Source of the DNA: an uncultured Clostridia bacterium
GTDB taxonomy: Bacteria; Bacillota; Clostridia; Oscillospirales; Ruminococcaceae
Reading direction: 5' to 3'
DNA length: 64,000 nucleotides
Assembly (NCBI GenBank): GCA_947600065.1
Contig: CANQFZ010000001.1
Location: forward strand, 1-64,000
Positions 30,221-40,639 of the stretch are shown in pieces (positions within the stretch are counted from its first letter, which is position 1; each line of letters starts with the position of its first letter). The notes under the pieces are model-generated. The model was not told the origin of the DNA and ran no database searches. It saw nothing but the letters and a program-made list of their open reading frames with translations. The position numbers and the translations under genes were made by a program.

Positions 30221-30437
30221 TATGCTGTCACCTCTTAACTGTTCACTTTTGTTAAATGTGCAAATATACTAAAATCTGTCAACATCGGTAAAAATTTTTA
30301 TGGAAAATATATGCTACCATGTTTATTATAACAAAATATATTCAACATTTCAAGTACCTTTTCATATATTTCATGAGTTTTTCATATAGTAGGGAAATTC
30401 AGTTCACAAAGGTTGTTCGTATACAGAGGGGAGTACA

Positions 30438-30634
30438 GTATACAGGGTACAATGTACAGTATTCAGTTATGGTATCCGCCTTGCGGCGGATAATATTAGA
30501 TTGTTATCGGACTGAAACGTTTTCGAGCGCAACCGTTAGAGATTTAATCGTGTGCCTATGGATTAAAAACAATCTAAATAGCGCCCGCGACAGCGGGCAC
30601 CATAGCTGTACACTGTACACTGTACCCTGTCAAC
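30438..30634. repeat. GTATACA-type heptad element: 35-nt arms (30438-30472 and 30600-30634) enclosing smaller hairpins
   Basis: Left arm GTATACA GGGTACA ATGTACA GTATTCA GTTATGG; reverse complement of the right arm gttgacagggtacagtgtacagtgtacagctatgg has equal length with about 6 mismatches. Confidence 0.85.
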
Positions 30635-30765
30635 TGCCAACAGATTTATATTGTATTCGTATCATATAGTTAAATTTCACAAATTTGTCTTAAATTATTT
30701 TAATTATTTGTGTAATTATTTTTCAAAAACACTTGACAAACTTTTATAATTGTGTTAAATTATAT

Positions 30766-30792
30766 TTAGCACTCAAAGAGATAGAGTGCTAA
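30766..30792 (+). promoter_or_regulatory. CIRCE operator (HrcA binding site)
   Basis: TTAGCACTC-AAAGAGATA-GAGTGCTAA, perfect consensus with 9-nt spacer, just upstream of hrcA; TTGACA at 30733. Confidence 0.98.
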
Positions 30793-30804
30793 AACGAACA
30801 AGGA

Positions 30805-31860
30805 GTGGTTTGCGTGGAGCAGCGCGGAATGAAGATATTAGCCGCGATAATCGACGAATATATCCGCACGGGCGAGCCTGTCGGCTCAAAAACTCTTGCG
30901 GAAATGTCGGATATCGGCGTAAGCTCCGCTACTATTCGCAACACAATGGCGGCACTGGAACAGGAGGGCTATCTCGACCACCCGCACACGTCTGCGGGAA
31001 GAGTTCCGACCTTCAAGGGTTTCAGATATTATATCGACCACCTTATGTGTCCCGAACCGCTCTCTGTCGAAAAAATTTCACAGATAGACGAGCTCTTGGA
31101 AAGCGGCGGGCTGACGGACGAGGCGATAGTTGAAAACGCGGGAACGGCTCTCGCTGAAATTACAAAATGCGCGGCGATATCCACAAATCACGCGGCAAAG
31201 TTTTCGGTCATTTCAAAGGTCGAAGTCATTCCGACGGGCAGAAGAATGTACGTTCTGCTTATGATAACTTCAAACGGCGCGATAAAAAACAAGGTCTGCC
31301 GTATGGAATTTGACCTCACGAACGAGCAGATGCAGAGCATAACGAGCTTTTTAAACGAGCATTTGTGCGGAATGAACGTTGAAAATATGTCCGAGGAATA
31401 TGTAAACGGCGTCGTTGCGGCAATGGGAAGTTATATGCTTTCCCTTTCGCCGCTTATAAACGCTGTATACGAGCTTTCCGAGGAGATGATGAAAGACAGC
31501 GTGGACGTGAGAGGAGAAGCAAATCTTCTCGCCTGCAGAGAGTTTGAAGCGGACGACGTGATGAAATTCCTCGAAAAAAAAGGAGAGCTTACGGAGTTTC
31601 TCGACGACGCGTTTTCGGGAATAAACGTAAAGTTTGGCGAGGAAAACGGAACATTCGCGATTTCAAATTCAACGTTAGTAAGCACCAGCTATTATAAGGA
31701 CGGAAAGCCCGCGGGAACGCTCGGCATAATAGGTCCAATGAGACTTGACTACAGAAAGATAATCCCCTATGTGGAATATCTCAGCAAAAAGGTATCGACA
31801 ATGCTCTCCGAAAACGAGAGCCTTGAAATAGAAAACAAGGGAGATGACGATGATGAATGA
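30805..31860 (+). CDS. hrcA: Heat-inducible transcription repressor HrcA
   Basis: YIRTGEPVGSKTLAE, VSSATIRNTMAALEQEGYLDHPHTSAGRVPTFKGFRYYIDHL. Confidence 0.96.
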   Translation: MVCVEQRGMKILAAIIDEYIRTGEPVGSKTLAEMSDIGVSSATIRNTMAALEQEGYLDHPHTSAGRVPTFKGFRYYIDHLMCPEPLSVEKISQIDELLESGGLTDEAIVENAGTALAEITKCAAISTNHAAKFSVISKVEVIPTGRRMYVLLMITSNGAIKNKVCRMEFDLTNEQMQSITSFLNEHLCGMNVENMSEEYVNGVVAAMGSYMLSLSPLINAVYELSEEMMKDSVDVRGEANLLACREFEADDVMKFLEKKGELTEFLDDAFSGINVKFGEENGTFAISNSTLVSTSYYKDGKPAGTLGIIGPMRLDYRKIIPYVEYLSKKVSTMLSENESLEIENKGDDDDE

Positions 31861-32428
31861 AGAAGAAAAGTCCGAAGTGAACGAGACTGAGGTGAACGAA
31901 ACCGAGGTGAACGAGGCAAGTGAGGCAAACGAGCCCGAAGCTGCCGAGCCCGAAAAGCAAGCCGAGGACGGCGCGGACACTGCCGAGGAAAATGAGGACA
32001 ACAAAATTGCTGAAGAGCTTAAAGCCGTTAAAGATCAGCTTTTGAGGACAATGGCGGAGTACGACAACTTCCGAAAGCGTTCGCAGCGCGAAAAGGACGC
32101 ACTGAGAGCGGACATTATAACGAACGTCACTTCAAAGTTCCTGCCCGTTATGGACAATCTCGAAAGGGCTTTGGCGGCTGAATGTTCCGATGAGAACTAC
32201 AAAAGCGGCGTAAAGATGATTTTCGACAGCTTCTGCGAAACGCTCAAAGGTCTGGGCGTTGAGGAGATAAAGAGCGACGGCGAAACGTTCTCCCCGAATT
32301 ATCATCAGGCGGTCCAGAAAGTTCCCGGAGGAGAGGTCGAAAGCGGAAAGATCGTTCAGACCTTTGCAAAGGGTTATAAGATCGGCGACAAGGTCATAAG
32401 GTTTGCAATAGTTGCGGTCGCCGAATAG
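31844..32428 (+). CDS. grpE: Nucleotide exchange factor GrpE
   Basis: RTMAEYDNFRKRSQREK, LPVMDNLERAL, PNYHQAVQKVPG, GYKIGDKVIRFAIVAV; acidic VNETE-repeat N-terminus. Confidence 0.94.
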   Translation: MTMMNEEEKSEVNETEVNETEVNEASEANEPEAAEPEKQAEDGADTAEENEDNKIAEELKAVKDQLLRTMAEYDNFRKRSQREKDALRADIITNVTSKFLPVMDNLERALAAECSDENYKSGVKMIFDSFCETLKGLGVEEIKSDGETFSPNYHQAVQKVPGGEVESGKIVQTFAKGYKIGDKVIRFAIVAVAE

Positions 32429-32477
32429 CAAAGAGCAAAAACTGAAAATCTTTTATTATTGAAAAGGAGATATAATT

Positions 32478-34307
32478 ATGAGCAAGATAATAGGTATTGA
32501 CTTAGGCACGACAAACAGCTGCGTATCCGTAATAGAGGGCGGCGAGCCTGTCGTTATCACAAACTCCGAGGGTTCGAGAACGACTCCCTCCGTTGTTGCA
32601 TTTACAAAGGACGGAGAAAGACTTGTAGGTCAGCTTGCAAAGAACCAGGCTGTACAGAACCCCGAAAAGACCGTTATTTCCATAAAGCGTCACATGGGAA
32701 GTGACTACAAGGTAGACATCGACGGCAAAAAGTACACCCCGCAGGAAATTTCGGCAATGATACTTCAAAAGCTGAAAAACGACGCGGAGGCATATCTCGG
32801 CGAAAAAGTCACGGACGCAGTAATAACCGTTCCCGCATACTTTACGGACAGTCAGCGCCAGGCTACAAAAGACGCGGGACAAATCGCGGGACTTAACGTT
32901 CAGCGTATCATAAACGAGCCTACGGCGGCGGCTCTCGCATACGGCGTAGATAAGGAAGAAGACCAGAACATCGTGGTTTACGACCTCGGCGGCGGTACGT
33001 TCGACGTATCTGTTATAAACATCGGCGACGGCGTTCAGGAAGTTCTTGCGACCGCAGGAAACAACCACCTCGGCGGCGACGATTTCGACCAGAGGATAAT
33101 GGACTATCTCAAGAGCGAATTTAAGAAGTCAGACGGCATCGACCTTTCAAACGACAAGTTCGCTATGCAGAGACTGAAAGACGAAGCTGAAAAGGCGAAA
33201 ATAGCACTTTCAAACTCCACCTCCGTAAACATTTCTATCCCGTATATAACCGCTGACGCTACAGGACCTAAGCACTTAAACGTTACGCTTTCAAGAGCAA
33301 AGTTCAACGAGCTTACCGCAGACCTTGTTGATATGACAATGGGTCCGCTGAAGCAGGCGATAGCCGACAGCGGTCTTGAAAAGAGCGAGATACACAAGAT
33401 ACTTCTTGTCGGCGGCTCTACAAGAATACCCGCAGTTCAGGATATGGTAAAGAACTTCCTCGGAAAAGAGCCGTTTAAGGGCATAAACCCCGACGAGTGC
33501 GTTGCTATCGGAGCTTCCATTCAGGGCGGCGTTCTCAATAAGGAAGTACAGGGCATAGTTCTTCTCGACGTTACTCCGCTTTCGCTCGGAATTGAAACGG
33601 CGGGCGGCGTATGCACGAGAATGATCGCAAGAAACACCACCATTCCCACAAAGGAGAGCAAGGTATTTACGACTTATGCGGACAATCAGCCCTCTGTCGA
33701 TATAAACGTTTTGCAGGGCGAGCGCGAGTTTGCAAAGGACAACAAGTCCATAGGAAACTTCCGTCTTGACGGAATTGCTCCCGCTCCTCGCGGTATCCCG
33801 CAGATAGAAGTTACTTTCGACATTGACGCAAACGGCATTGTAAACGTATCGGCAAAAGACCTCGGCACAGGAAAAGAACAGCATATCTCCATAACCGCTT
33901 CTACAAATATGAGCAAGGAAGATATAGATAAGGCAGTTAAAGAAGCCGAAGCGTATGCCGCAGAGGACAAAAAGCGCAAGGAGGACGTTGACGCAAGAAA
34001 CGAAGCGGATTCTCTGTGCTATCAGGCAAAGAAGTCAATGGGCGAGTTCGGCGACAAGGTTTCCGCAGACGACAAGGCAAAGGTAGAGCCGAAGATAACC
34101 GCTCTCGAAGAAGCCCTCAAGGGTACTGACATTGAGGCAATAAAGAAAGCCAAAGACGAGCTTCAGAACGCCTTTTACGAGGTAGCTCAAAAGGTATATC
34201 AGGCGAGCGCTCCCGAGGGCGCGCAGAATGCGCAGGGCGCAGGCAATAACAATAACAACGGAGATAACGACGACGGCGCTGTTGACGTTGAGTACACCGA
34301 AAAGTAA
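32478..34307 (+). CDS. dnaK: Chaperone DnaK (Hsp70)
   Basis: [64 protein letters not shown]. Confidence 0.98.
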   Translation: MSKIIGIDLGTTNSCVSVIEGGEPVVITNSEGSRTTPSVVAFTKDGERLVGQLAKNQAVQNPEKTVISIKRHMGSDYKVDIDGKKYTPQEISAMILQKLKNDAEAYLGEKVTDAVITVPAYFTDSQRQATKDAGQIAGLNVQRIINEPTAAALAYGVDKEEDQNIVVYDLGGGTFDVSVINIGDGVQEVLATAGNNHLGGDDFDQRIMDYLKSEFKKSDGIDLSNDKFAMQRLKDEAEKAKIALSNSTSVNISIPYITADATGPKHLNVTLSRAKFNELTADLVDMTMGPLKQAIADSGLEKSEIHKILLVGGSTRIPAVQDMVKNFLGKEPFKGINPDECVAIGASIQGGVLNKEVQGIVLLDVTPLSLGIETAGGVCTRMIARNTTIPTKESKVFTTYADNQPSVDINVLQGEREFAKDNKSIGNFRLDGIAPAPRGIPQIEVTFDIDANGIVNVSAKDLGTGKEQHISITASTNMSKEDIDKAVKEAEAYAAEDKKRKEDVDARNEADSLCYQAKKSMGEFGDKVSADDKAKVEPKITALEEALKGTDIEAIKKAKDELQNAFYEVAQKVYQASAPEGAQNAQGAGNNNNNGDNDDGAVDVEYTEK

Positions 34308-34355
34308 ACACAGGATTTAAGACTTACGCCGAGCAGCCTTACACTGCTCGACGTA

Positions 34356-35426
34356 TTGTGCGGTTCGGAGGAAAATATGAACAACGAACAGGCAAATGCG
34401 GCGTGTAAGGCATTTTCAGTATGGTTTAAGGGAATGAAAGATTTCGGACTATCCCCCGCTAAAATCGAAGCAACGCACGACTTTGTTATGGACGGCTTGA
34501 CGTACTATGTCATAAGATATAAAAAGTTCCTTTTGGGAAGGTGGTTTATAGGTATTGCGGGAGGATATGAGGGTAATTCTCTTGAAAATTGCGGGTATAT
34601 TTTCAGCGATTTGAAAGAATTGTATGATGAGAAAACTGCGCTTGATTCAGGTCAGAAGTTGGCGGTGTTTATCCGCAAATTCAAGACTATTGAGGTTCTG
34701 CTTGAGGGCTATGTGGCGTATGCCCAAAGCAAAACGCTTGACGCTGACAAAATCGACAGGCAGTTTGTACAGAGCGTGACGCGGAATTTCCTCGAAGCGG
34801 GAAAGGTCGATATAACGTCAAATCACGTTGTCATTGCCAACCCGCTACGTTATATCGCATTTGGGGAGCTTATGCCGACTTTGGAGCAGGAAATTCCAAA
34901 CGGCACATATCCTGCCGAAGTCAGCATTTGCCGAAGCCGTATCACGGGAATAAGAATTTGCACCGCGCGGCTTAAGATAAAGGACACAAAAGCCGTTCGC
35001 TATGAGCTTGCAAAGCCCGTTCCAGAAACGGCGGCAAATGTATCGAAGGATGGTACGATCTGGACGGGTTATCCCGTAGACGCAGGTATGACGTGCTTTA
35101 TTGACGCAAAAGGCGCGGTAGCTATGGGCGAGTGGATAGATAAATGGCACAAAGCAAATGCCGACAAAAACCACTATGACGACTATTTTGCGGCAATTTT
35201 TGCTGAAAGCTATAAAAAGCTCCCCGCATTTCAGCGCGAGGGCGGCGACTTTATCGAGTGGACAAATCCCGACACAAACGAAAGAACAGTTATGATTTCG
35301 TCGGGTTTCGGCGACGGGTATTATCAGTGCTTCTGGGGATATGACGAAAGCGGAGAAATATGCGAGCTTGTAACTCCGCTTGTCGACCCCGACTTGTACG
35401 ACAAAAGTGAAATCGGTGCAGAGTAA
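34356..35426 (+). CDS. Uncharacterised protein with DUF4241-like C-terminal domain
   Basis: C-terminal half [27 protein letters not shown] ... [16 protein letters not shown] ... [30 protein letters not shown] resembles DUF4241; internal ATG at 34377 ([10 protein letters not shown]) likely. Confidence 0.7.
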   Translation: MCGSEENMNNEQANAACKAFSVWFKGMKDFGLSPAKIEATHDFVMDGLTYYVIRYKKFLLGRWFIGIAGGYEGNSLENCGYIFSDLKELYDEKTALDSGQKLAVFIRKFKTIEVLLEGYVAYAQSKTLDADKIDRQFVQSVTRNFLEAGKVDITSNHVVIANPLRYIAFGELMPTLEQEIPNGTYPAEVSICRSRITGIRICTARLKIKDTKAVRYELAKPVPETAANVSKDGTIWTGYPVDAGMTCFIDAKGAVAMGEWIDKWHKANADKNHYDDYFAAIFAESYKKLPAFQREGGDFIEWTNPDTNERTVMISSGFGDGYYQCFWGYDESGEICELVTPLVDPDLYDKSEIGAE

Positions 35427-35440
35427 AAGAGGGAATAATT

Positions 35441-36604
35441 ATGGCAGACAAAAGAGATTATTACGAGGTTTTGGGACTGCAAAAGGGCGCTAGTGACGCC
35501 GAGATAAAAAAGGCGTACAGAAAGCTTGCAAAGCAGTATCACCCCGACTTAAACCCCGACAACCCCGAGGCTGAGGAAAAATTTAAGGAGATAAACGAGG
35601 CAAATCAAGTGCTTTCAGACCCCGAAAAGCGCGCGAAATACGACCAGTTCGGCTTTGCGGGCATTGATCCGAGCTATGGCGGCGGAGCGAATTTCACGGG
35701 CGGCTTTGACGGGGTTGACCTCGGCGACATCTTCGCCGATATTTTCGGAGGAGGCTTCGGCGGTTTCGGCGGAGGATTTTCTTCGAGCCGTACTGCAAGC
35801 GGAAGCGCAGCAAAGAGAGGCTCGGATATTGCCGTAAATCTTGATATCAGCTTTATGGAAGCCTGTAAGGGCGTTTCCAAAAACATAACCGTAAGCTGCC
35901 TCGAAGAATGTCCCGACTGCAAAGGCACGGGCGCTTCTGCAGGAAGCACCGTAAAGACCTGCCCCGATTGTAACGGCAGGGGAGTTGTTACAGTACAACA
36001 GCGCAGTATGTTCGGAATGATGCAGACGCAAAAGCCCTGTACAAAGTGCGGAGGGAAGGGAAAGATAATTGAAAAGCCCTGTTCGAAGTGCGCGGGTTCG
36101 GGAAGAACAACACAGACAAAGACTGTAAATGTAAACGTCCCTGCGGGCGTTGATAACGGCATTACGCTCTCCGTTCGCGGAAAAGGCGCGGCAGGCGTAA
36201 ACGGCGGTCAGCACGGAGATTTGAAGGTCAGAATATCCGTAAAGAGCGACCCCGTATTCAAGCGCGACGAGGACGATATCCTGATAGATTTCCCGCTAAC
36301 ATATATGCAGGCGGTCTGCGGCGCGGAAATAGACGTTCCGACAATAGACGGAATGGTAAGCTATAAAGTCCCCGCGGGAACACAGCCCGGACAGGTATTC
36401 AGACTTCGCGGAAAAGGCGTTCAGCGCCTTCAGAGATCCCCCGGCGACAGGGGCGACCAGCTTGTAAAAATGGTAGTTGAAGTTCCGAAAAATCTGAACA
36501 AAAAGCAGAAAGAAGCGCTTATTGCCTTTGACGAAACGCTTGACGATAAAAACTACGAAAGGCGAAAAGGCTTTTTTGATAAACTCAAAGATATGTTCAA
36601 GTAG
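35441..36604 (+). CDS. dnaJ: Chaperone DnaJ (Hsp40)
   Basis: J-domain [31 protein letters not shown]; four CxxCxGxG zinc motifs. Confidence 0.97.
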   Translation: MADKRDYYEVLGLQKGASDAEIKKAYRKLAKQYHPDLNPDNPEAEEKFKEINEANQVLSDPEKRAKYDQFGFAGIDPSYGGGANFTGGFDGVDLGDIFADIFGGGFGGFGGGFSSSRTASGSAAKRGSDIAVNLDISFMEACKGVSKNITVSCLEECPDCKGTGASAGSTVKTCPDCNGRGVVTVQQRSMFGMMQTQKPCTKCGGKGKIIEKPCSKCAGSGRTTQTKTVNVNVPAGVDNGITLSVRGKGAAGVNGGQHGDLKVRISVKSDPVFKRDEDDILIDFPLTYMQAVCGAEIDVPTIDGMVSYKVPAGTQPGQVFRLRGKGVQRLQRSPGDRGDQLVKMVVEVPKNLNKKQKEALIAFDETLDDKNYERRKGFFDKLKDMFK

Positions 36605-36636
36605 AGGCTAGAAAGTTAGAGGCTGGAAGCTAGAGT
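36602..36636. repeat. Heptad array overlapping the dnaJ stop codon
   Basis: TAGAGGCTAGAAAGTTAGAGGCTGGAAGCTAGAG. Confidence 0.75.
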
Positions 36637-36662
36637 TCGAATTTAACAGTTATAGAAGATTT

Positions 36663-36695
36663 AAGGGGAGAACCTTTTGAAAAGGTTTTCCCCTT
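36663..36695. terminator. Bidirectional terminator-like hairpin AAGGGGAGAACCTTTTGAAAAGGTTTTCCCCTT
   Basis: Inverted repeat between convergent dnaJ and murD. Confidence 0.7.
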
Positions 36696-36699
36696 TATC

Positions 36700-37998
36700 T
36701 TATTTCAGTTTCATAACCAGGCTCTTAAAGTGTTTCCCTCTTTCTTCAAAATTTTTGTAAAAGCCGTAGCTTGCTGCGGCGGGGGAGAGCACAACACGCT
36801 TTTTCGCAAGCCTTGCGGAAGTTTCTACCGCCTGTTCCATATTATCTGCAAACACAACGTTTACATTTTCGTTCGTTATGAGCTTTGCTAACCTTTTTCC
36901 CGTGTCGGGCAGGAGAATGACGTTTGCGACTTCTCCGCCGTTTAAAAAATCCCCTAAGATATCATAGGATATCCCTCTGTCCATTCCTCCCAGGATAAGA
37001 CAGTCAACGCCGTCAAAAGCCTTTACCGCCGCAATTGCCGCTTCGGGCACGGTGCTTATGCTGTCGTTTATATATTCAACTCCGTTTATTACTGCTACTT
37101 TTTCTAATCTATGTTCAAGCGCGTTGAAATCATTCAGCGACAAAAGGCACTTGTCCTTGTCTGCGCCCGCTTTTACCGCCGCCGCAAGCGCAACGGCGAT
37201 ATTATACAAATTATGCTTTCCGCAAAGATTAGTCTTTATGTTTTCAATTTTCTCCCCGAACACAAAAATATCCGTGCCGTCCGTCCAAATGTCCGCATTT
37301 TCATCGAGCGCCGCTGTAAATACCTTCGCTTTCGTTTCGGCGGGCAGAAGGCTTTTGTTTATTATCGCAATGCCGTCTTTATCCTGAAACCGCGCTATGT
37401 TGCGCTTTGCATTTGCATAAGCGTTAAAATCGACATAGTGGTCGAGGTGTTCGGGAAAAATATTCAGCAACACCGAAATATCGGGCGAATGTCGTACAAA
37501 TTCAAGCTGATGACAGCTCATTTCCAAAACCGCCGTTGTATCGCCGTTCATTTCTTCGAGCCTTTGGAGCGGGGGAATGCCGATGTTTCCTATCAGCATT
37601 GAGTTTATGCCGCTTGCCTTTAGAAAGTGATAAATAAGAGAAGAGGTCGTTGATTTTCCCTTTGTCCCCGTTATGCCGATTATTTTGCAGGGGTGAAGCA
37701 GCAGAAGAAGCTCGGTCTGCGTAAGTATCTTTGCTTTCGCCTTTTCGTCGAGCCTGTCTTTTATGATAACACCCGGCGACTGTAATATAAGGTCATATTC
37801 CGCACATTTTTCGAGATAGTTTTCTCCCGAAATCGTCGTTATGTCGGGAATAGAAAGCTCGTTCATATCCGCGACCGCTATTTCCTTGCAGACATTCAGC
37901 TCCTTTAATATTTCGAGCCAGCTTTTTCCCTCGCGACCATAGCCGAGGATAACGGCTCTTTTTCCGCTGAATATCGGTTTTAGTTCATCATATTTCAT
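36700..37998 (-). CDS. murD: UDP-N-acetylmuramoyl-L-alanine--glutamate ligase, MurD family (candidate MurD2)
   Basis: Mur ligase ITGTKGKSTTSSLIYHFL, EMSCHQLEF, NIFPEHLDHY, HNLYNIAVALAAA, INDSISTVPEAAIAAV. Confidence 0.88.
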   Translation of the reverse strand: MKYDELKPIFSGKRAVILGYGREGKSWLEILKELNVCKEIAVADMNELSIPDITTISGENYLEKCAEYDLILQSPGVIIKDRLDEKAKAKILTQTELLLLLHPCKIIGITGTKGKSTTSSLIYHFLKASGINSMLIGNIGIPPLQRLEEMNGDTTAVLEMSCHQLEFVRHSPDISVLLNIFPEHLDHYVDFNAYANAKRNIARFQDKDGIAIINKSLLPAETKAKVFTAALDENADIWTDGTDIFVFGEKIENIKTNLCGKHNLYNIAVALAAAVKAGADKDKCLLSLNDFNALEHRLEKVAVINGVEYINDSISTVPEAAIAAVKAFDGVDCLILGGMDRGISYDILGDFLNGGEVANVILLPDTGKRLAKLITNENVNVVFADNMEQAVETSARLAKKRVVLSPAAASYGFYKNFEERGKHFKSLVMKLK

Positions 37999-39326
37999 CT
38001 TGCGAGCATCTCCACATATCCGATAAATTTTTCGGGAACAAAATTGTTCCTGTCAAAAAACTTTGTAAGGTCAACAGGCTTATAATCGGGGAATTTTTCA
38101 TTAAACCTTTTTAAAAGCGCGGGAGCGTTTGCCCTTCTTTTTTCAAGTGCCATTGAGAGCGACAGCCTTACTTCGCTTTTCGTTCCGACGCACTCAAAAG
38201 GCTTGTCTTCCTTTTCGAGCATAAGCCCGTCGAGCATTTCCGAAAGCTCCTCTTTTTCCAGCATATTGCAGCCGAATATTTTTACAAGCGTATCGTCATC
38301 AAGAAACGCCCCGAGCAGAATGTATACATAAAGGCATTTGGCGCAGTTACAGCACCATATGTCCGTTTTTCCCCCAAGGTTGCAGCTTTGGAAAACGGGG
38401 AAATACTGCGGATAATTTACGAATGCGCGCGCTATCTGCCATTCTGAAAGCGGACGCAGCAGGCTGAAATATTCGGGGCAGTTCCCGAAAGTTTTCGCAC
38501 AGTATACGCGAAAATCACTTTCAAACTCGGTGGATTTGCTGTACTGGTGGTTTACGTTTTTGCCTTCGACGTATGTTTCGTTCGCGCTGCTTTCGTTTGA
38601 AAGGACGATGTATTTTCTATTCGTCATTATCCCGAAAAGCAGAGCCGAAAAAGCCACCACCGCCGAAAACGGCGTATGACCGTTGAGATAGCCTTTTTTA
38701 TTCAGTTCAAGTAGGGTTTTGTCTATCGTTCTGAGAGGACAAATTGCCTTTTCGGGAGAAATGCCCGCCGCTTCGACACAGCCTGCCGTTGCTTTTCGCG
38801 AGTTTATGACATAGGGCGTTATATCCTCTCCCGCTTGCTTCAGGATTTCAAGAGTAAGCGCGCTGTCTTTTCCTCCGCCCACGGGAACGAGCGCGCCGGT
38901 CAGAACGCTGTTTGTTTCGGGGAGCGGTTCTCTTTCGGGAGCGATTATTGTCATAAAGCTGTCAAATTCGGCGTCAATGCCGTTTCGGTAAAAAAATTCC
39001 CCCAAGCCGTTAAAATAGAGCTTTTTCCACCAGTTCTTCTGCCATTCGGAAAGCCCTTTGCATTTTATTTCAACGGTTGGACAGCAACTGCACTTCCAGT
39101 ATGAAACAAGCTCCGCCATTCCCAGTGAGAACGCCGCTTCTTCAAGCTGAAGCCGTGAAAAATTCCCTTGCATATAGTTCTTGTCAAATTGCCACTTCGG
39201 ATAAAAATGATATTCGTCCATCTGAAAGTGGAAAGTAAGGCTGTTTTCGCTAAGCTCATAGCTGTGGTAGATAAACAGCGGGTGCTTAGTTCTGAGTTCA
39301 TCAAATTTGCTCATAGTGTACCTCAA
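37995..39326 (-). CDS. murL: MurL-like UDP-MurNAc-L-Ala-L-Glu epimerase
   Basis: ALVPVGGGKDSALTLEIL PP-loop-like motif, LSNESSANE, CNLGGKTDIWCCNCAKCLYVYILL; 4-nt overlap with murD-like gene. Confidence 0.72.
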   Translation of the reverse strand: MRYTMSKFDELRTKHPLFIYHSYELSENSLTFHFQMDEYHFYPKWQFDKNYMQGNFSRLQLEEAAFSLGMAELVSYWKCSCCPTVEIKCKGLSEWQKNWWKKLYFNGLGEFFYRNGIDAEFDSFMTIIAPEREPLPETNSVLTGALVPVGGGKDSALTLEILKQAGEDITPYVINSRKATAGCVEAAGISPEKAICPLRTIDKTLLELNKKGYLNGHTPFSAVVAFSALLFGIMTNRKYIVLSNESSANETYVEGKNVNHQYSKSTEFESDFRVYCAKTFGNCPEYFSLLRPLSEWQIARAFVNYPQYFPVFQSCNLGGKTDIWCCNCAKCLYVYILLGAFLDDDTLVKIFGCNMLEKEELSEMLDGLMLEKEDKPFECVGTKSEVRLSLSMALEKRRANAPALLKRFNEKFPDYKPVDLTKFFDRNNFVPEKFIGYVEMLAR

Positions 39327-40480
39327 ATTATATTTCGGATAATAACGGGCTTTGCGGTAAAATCATATCCGCAAGGTCTCGGCACTTCAAACGCAAGAGC
39401 GTAAATATCTCCGAGCCTTGCTTCATTATAAGCCTGCCTGTGCGCCGAGGCGGAAGTCATTGAAAGAGCTTTCAGTGAAGTGTCCACGGGCAGCCTGCAT
39501 TTCGCCGCCGAAAGAATTTCCTTTCCGCGCTTGTTCATTCCGAGAACGCGAATATAAGCGGGCGGTGAAAATTCTTTCGTTATGCCGAGAAACAAGCACA
39601 GCGCCGCGCGGCGTACCCTTGCCAAAGTTATGCTTTTGTTTTTGGCAAGGAAATACAGCTCGTCGAGGCTCCCCGCTTTTTTTGCGGCTTTATACAGCCT
39701 TTCTCCCAGACCGTTCGCACAGTCTGCTCCAACGCAAAATTCTTCCTCGGAAAGCGATCTGAGTTTTGAGAGTATCGCACGCTCAAGCCTAGCTATATCA
39801 GCCGTCGGCTCGTTTATTACGGGCGCTAATGAGGAATAGTCCTCGCCGTTTCTTATCATCTGCCGTATAAGCGACGCGCTCGCAAATTCCCCGTTTTCAA
39901 AGCCCTGTTCTCCGTGTGGAACGGTCCGCTTTACCGTAAAAGGCTTTATGCGGCTTTTCAACTTTTCAAGCGCATTGAGATATTCTATGCCGAGGGTGTT
40001 GTTCGGGCTTTTTAAAATTTCGCCGATATCCTCGCCGCAGTATTCCTTTACGGCAAGCTGCAAAGCTGCGGGATAGCTCTTTCCGAGCCTTATCTGTTCG
40101 CCGAATTTCTCGGAGCGTATGTTATTTCTTACAGCCGCCGCCGCTTTTTCAAGATCCGCTATATCCCCGCATTCACTCCCGAATGCAAGCATATCCGCAA
40201 CGTTAAGCTCAGATAATATACCCACCGCGCCCCTTGCAAATCCTTCCGCCGACATGAGCGAAAACCTCGCGGGAAGTTCAATGACAAGATCTGCGCCGTT
40301 TTCGAGAGCAGCCCTTGCGCGGGCAAATTTGTCGAATATAGCCGCGTCTCCGCGCTGGACAAAATTCCCGCTCATAATGCATAAAACGTGTGTTGCTCCC
40401 GCTTTTCGCGCCATTTCAATAAGATGCTTATGCCCGTTATGAAACGGGTCAAATTCCGCTATTACAGCCGCCGTATACAT
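39323..40480 (-). CDS. tmcAL: tRNA(Met) cytidine acetate ligase (YlbM family)
   Basis: VIAEFDPFHNGHKHLIEMARKAGATHVLCIMSGNFVQRGDAAIFDKFARARAALENGADLVIELP. Confidence 0.9.
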   Translation of the reverse strand: MYTAAVIAEFDPFHNGHKHLIEMARKAGATHVLCIMSGNFVQRGDAAIFDKFARARAALENGADLVIELPARFSLMSAEGFARGAVGILSELNVADMLAFGSECGDIADLEKAAAAVRNNIRSEKFGEQIRLGKSYPAALQLAVKEYCGEDIGEILKSPNNTLGIEYLNALEKLKSRIKPFTVKRTVPHGEQGFENGEFASASLIRQMIRNGEDYSSLAPVINEPTADIARLERAILSKLRSLSEEEFCVGADCANGLGERLYKAAKKAGSLDELYFLAKNKSITLARVRRAALCLFLGITKEFSPPAYIRVLGMNKRGKEILSAAKCRLPVDTSLKALSMTSASAHRQAYNEARLGDIYALAFEVPRPCGYDFTAKPVIIRNII

Positions 40481-40639
40481 AAATTATCCTCTTTATTTAA
40501 AATTACTTATTATATTTTACAACATTTCTTAAATAAAATCAATAAAATTTTACAAAAGCCCTTGATTTTTTTTAATAAATGTTTTAAAATGAAAATGGCT
40601 ATGTTGCTATTTTTATTATATGAAAGGAAATTTGAAACA

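Noticed and set aside
30319-30669. ORF of 116 aa on the + strand
   Set aside because: It spans the structured GTATACA heptad element; low-complexity translation, no RBS or family resemblance.
35615-36214. Long antisense ORFs opposite dnaJ (and similar ones opposite dnaK, ackA, pgk, fabF)
   Set aside because: Shadow ORFs created by codon bias of highly expressed genes; no motifs.
40388-40639. N-terminal extension of acetate kinase in the ORF track
   Set aside because: AckA proteins begin MKxLVINAGSSSLK, matching ATG 40640; the extension overlaps the divergent tmcAL promoter region.
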